Shown piece after piece: positions 62,135-64,000 of a DNA stretch of 64,000 nucleotides; position 1 is the stretch's first letter; every line of letters begins with the position of its first letter. The notes beneath the pieces are model-generated. The model was not told the DNA's origin, made no database searches, and was given only the letters and a program-made list of their open reading frames with translations. The stretch spans positions 62,001 through 126,000 of the forward strand of contig NZ_AORY01000005.1 of NCBI RefSeq assembly GCF_000382485.1, read 5' to 3'. The position numbers were made by a program, and so were the translations under genes. The stretch comes from Sphingomonas sp. Mn802worker. GTDB lineage: Bacteria; Pseudomonadota; Alphaproteobacteria; Sphingomonadales; Sphingomonadaceae.

Positions 62135-63093
62135 TTGGTCCCTGTTGTGCGCGCGGCGTCGACGGACACGCCGCCGCCAGACGCCCCGCGTGCGGCATTG
62201 TCGGCGAGCGACCCTTGCGTGCGCTGCCCATCGACGCGGCGCATCACCTCGGTCGGATGCGCGCGTGCGTCGCCCTCAGCCGAGTGAGGTTGTCCATCCT
62301 CGGCACGACCTTGCGCGTCCACCGCGGCGCGCCCGCGCGGACCGTTGAAATATTCCTGGATCCACGGATGGTCGGTGGCGAGCAGTTCGGGGATCGTGCC
62401 GACCGCAATCACTTTCTTGTCGGCGAGCACCGCAACGCGGTCGCAGATCGCGTAAAGCGTATCGAGATCGTGCGTGATCAGGAACACGGTCAGCCCCAGC
62501 GTGCGCTGCAACCCTTGCGTCAGCTGGTCAAACGCCGCCGCGCCAATCGGATCGAGCCCGGCAGTCGGCTCGTCGAGGAACAGGAGCTCGGGATCGAGCG
62601 CCAGCGCCCGCGCGAGCCCGGCACGCTTGCGCATCCCGCCCGACAATTCGGCCGGATACTTGGGTCCCGCATCGGCGGGCAGCCCGGTCATCACCACCTT
62701 GTACGACGCGATTTCATCGAGCAGCGCGAGGTCGAGGTCGGGATAGAATTCGCGCAAGGGCACCTGCACGTTCTCCGCCACCGTCAGCGTCGAGAACAAT
62801 GCCCCGCCCTGGAACAGCACGCCCCAGCGGCGCCGGATGTCGAGCGTCTCGGTTTCGTCGCGGCCGAGCGTGGGTTCGCCGAACACCTCGACCTCGCCCG
62901 CCTCCGGCGTCTGCAACCCGATGATCGAGCGCATCAGCACCGACTTGCCCGTCCCCGATCCGCCGACCACGCCCAAGATCTCACCACGGCGTACGTCTAG
63001 GTCGAGCCCGTCGTGGACGGTCTGGTCGCCGAAGCGGTTGACCAGCCCCTTGATGCGGATGATGTGATCGTCGGCGTCCGCCATCACAGCCAC
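62131..63093 (-). CDS. mlaF: ABC transporter ATP-binding protein, MlaF type
   Basis: A 320-residue ATPase. Walker A is GGSGTGKS, the Q-loop is LFQGGALF, the signature is LSGGMRKRAGLARAL, Walker B is LLFLDEPTAGLDP and the H-loop is THDLD. The FQGGALFSTLTV segment is typical of MlaF/Ttg2A. A Gly/Ala/Asp-rich tail of about 60 residues, absent from short MlaF proteins, extends past the ATPase core. It powers lipid movement by MlaE. The start overlaps the MlaE gene end by 10 nt. Confidence 0.95.
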   Translation of the reverse strand: MAVMADADDHIIRIKGLVNRFGDQTVHDGLDLDVRRGEILGVVGGSGTGKSVLMRSIIGLQTPEAGEVEVFGEPTLGRDETETLDIRRRWGVLFQGGALFSTLTVAENVQVPLREFYPDLDLALLDEIASYKVVMTGLPADAGPKYPAELSGGMRKRAGLARALALDPELLFLDEPTAGLDPIGAAAFDQLTQGLQRTLGLTVFLITHDLDTLYAICDRVAVLADKKVIAVGTIPELLATDHPWIQEYFNGPRGRAAVDAQGRAEDGQPHSAEGDARAHPTEVMRRVDGQRTQGSLADNAARGASGGGVSVDAARTTGTK

Positions 63094-63968
63094 CCGATCT
63101 GTTCAAAGAAGACGGCGAAGAATGCGTCGAGCACGATCACCATGAAGATCGCCTGCACCACCGCGGAGGTGGTGCGCAGGCCGACCTGCTCGGCATCGCC
63201 CTTCACCTGCATTCCTTGGAAGCAGCCGGCGATCGCGATGATCGCACCAAACACGGGCGCCTTGATCAGCCCGACAAACAGATCGGTGATCGGCACCACC
63301 TCGCGAATGCGCGTGACATAGGCGGCGGGCGGGATGTCGAGCGACAGCCAGCACAACACGCCGCCGCCGATGATCGAGATGACCGACGCGTAGAAGCCGA
63401 GCAGCGGCATCAGCACGATCGACGCAATCGTGCGCGGTAGCACCAGCGCCTCCATCGGCGAGACGCCGATGACGCGTAGCGCGTCGACCTCCTCCGTCAG
63501 CTTCATGGTGCCGAGCTGCGCCGCGAACGCCGAGCCGGATCGCCCCGCGACCATGATCGCGGTCATCAGCACGCCCAGTTCGCGCAAGGTGATGCGCCCG
63601 ACCAGATTGATCGTGAACGCCTCCGCGCCGAACTGCCGCAGCTGCACCGCGCCCTGTTGCGCGATGACGATGCCGATCAGGAAGCTCATCAGCCCGATGA
63701 TGCCGAGCGCGGATACGCCGACCACCTCGAAGCGCTGCACCACCGCGTTGAAGCGGAAGCGACTGGGATGGCGGATCACGGTGCCAAGCGAGACGACCGT
63801 CGCGCCCATGAAGCCGAGCAGCCCGATCGCGGTTTGCCCCGCCAGCACCACCGCGTCGCCGATCTCGCCCATAACGCGGCGAAACGGCGCGACGCGGGTC
63901 GGTCGCATCTGCACCGGCTGGTCGGCGGCCTCGACATGTTCGAAGAGCGTGCGACTGTCGCCGCTCAA
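63084..63968 (-). CDS. mlaE: ABC transporter permease, MlaE type
   Basis: A 294-residue permease. The MlaE signature AFAAQLGTMKLTEEVDALRV is clear, with GITLRELG-like RITLRELGVLMTAIMVAGRS before it and five or so hydrophobic helices. The gene reads from a TTG at 63968 that overlaps a stop of a possible preceding gene; an ATG 20 codons on is the alternative. With MlaF and MlaD it forms the inner-membrane lipid transporter that keeps the outer membrane asymmetric. Confidence 0.93.
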   Translation of the reverse strand: MSGDSRTLFEHVEAADQPVQMRPTRVAPFRRVMGEIGDAVVLAGQTAIGLLGFMGATVVSLGTVIRHPSRFRFNAVVQRFEVVGVSALGIIGLMSFLIGIVIAQQGAVQLRQFGAEAFTINLVGRITLRELGVLMTAIMVAGRSGSAFAAQLGTMKLTEEVDALRVIGVSPMEALVLPRTIASIVLMPLLGFYASVISIIGGGVLCWLSLDIPPAAYVTRIREVVPITDLFVGLIKAPVFGAIIAIAGCFQGMQVKGDAEQVGLRTTSAVVQAIFMVIVLDAFFAVFFEQIGWL

Positions 63969-64000
63969 TCCGTGAACCTGCGCATCCTTGTCACGCGCGA
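63965..64000 (-). CDS. Possible 3' end of an upstream gene
   Basis: On the minus strand the frame ending with TGA at 63967-63965 reads SRVTRMRRFTD and is open to the window edge. The TTGA overlap with the MlaE start suggests a coupled upstream gene. Eleven residues are too few to name it; it could also be chance. Confidence 0.3.
   Translation of the reverse strand, partial: SRVTRMRRFTD

Overview
The window is high-GC alphaproteobacterial DNA, most likely a Sphingomonas-like member of the Sphingomonadales. This rests on several TonB-dependent outer-membrane receptors (TBDRs), a CrtW-type carotenoid ketolase, small DUF3297 and DUF5818 proteins typical of sphingomonads, and an Mla-type lipid transport operon ending in a lipoprotein. 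The genus assignment is inference from protein content; no rRNA is present.

Region 1 (1-13.9 kb) is a catabolic cluster. A minus-strand operon (GntR regulator, LigI-like amidohydrolase, SnoaL-like protein, truncated cupin) diverges from a plus-strand operon (AraC regulator, SDR, aldehyde dehydrogenase, beta-keto acid cleavage enzyme, iron-type alcohol dehydrogenase). A 17-bp palindrome lies in the 57-nt gap between them. An MFS transporter, a TBDR and a second LigI-like amidohydrolase follow. The set reads as outer-membrane uptake, inner-membrane uptake, ester or lactone hydrolysis, alcohol/aldehyde/ketone oxidation, then acetyl-CoA-dependent cleavage of a beta-keto acid. The substrate is unknown.

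Region 2 (13.9-17.1 kb) holds an AraC regulator, a small catalase-fold protein and an alpha/beta hydrolase. Region 3 (17.2-21.7 kb) is a mosaic of broken mobile DNA: a tyrosine-recombinase fragment, a TBDR fragment lacking both ends, a TniB/TnsC-like ATPase fragment and an apparently intact large TniQ-family gene. TniQ is followed by TGGGCC-anchored repeats that could be transposon-end binding sites.

Region 4 (21.9-27.9 kb) couples an Oar-like TBDR to a LytS-type histidine kinase, a LytTR response regulator and a secreted protein. Region 5 (27.9-47.4 kb) is mostly housekeeping or accessory chromosome: a second aldehyde dehydrogenase, an S9 peptidase, a tail-anchored epoxide-hydrolase-like protein, crtW, a third complete TBDR, a ClC channel, typA, a putative metallopeptidase, a TelA/XpaC-like pair, an MBL lipoprotein, an Nramp transporter and a DUF2147 protein.

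Region 6 (47.5-53.5 kb) has two neighbouring TadG/TadE-type pseudopilin sets in opposite gene order, with no Tad motor genes nearby. Region 7 (53.9-59.5 kb) has a DUF2254 membrane protein, a class A beta-lactamase-like serine hydrolase lacking the usual omega-loop glutamate, a GH47 alpha-mannosidase-like enzyme with a twin-arginine leader, an IS6-family transposase remnant, decayed pcaC/pcaD/pcaB remnants and tRNA-Ser(GGA). Region 8 (59.5-64 kb) holds a cyclophilin-type PPIase and the mlaE-mlaF-mlaD-lipoprotein operon.

I did not find a clear new defence or CRISPR system. The best candidates for novelty are the BKACE-centred pathway, the tniQ mosaic with its end-like repeats, the twin TadE/TadG modules with calcium-loop motifs, and the GH47/serine-hydrolase pair.
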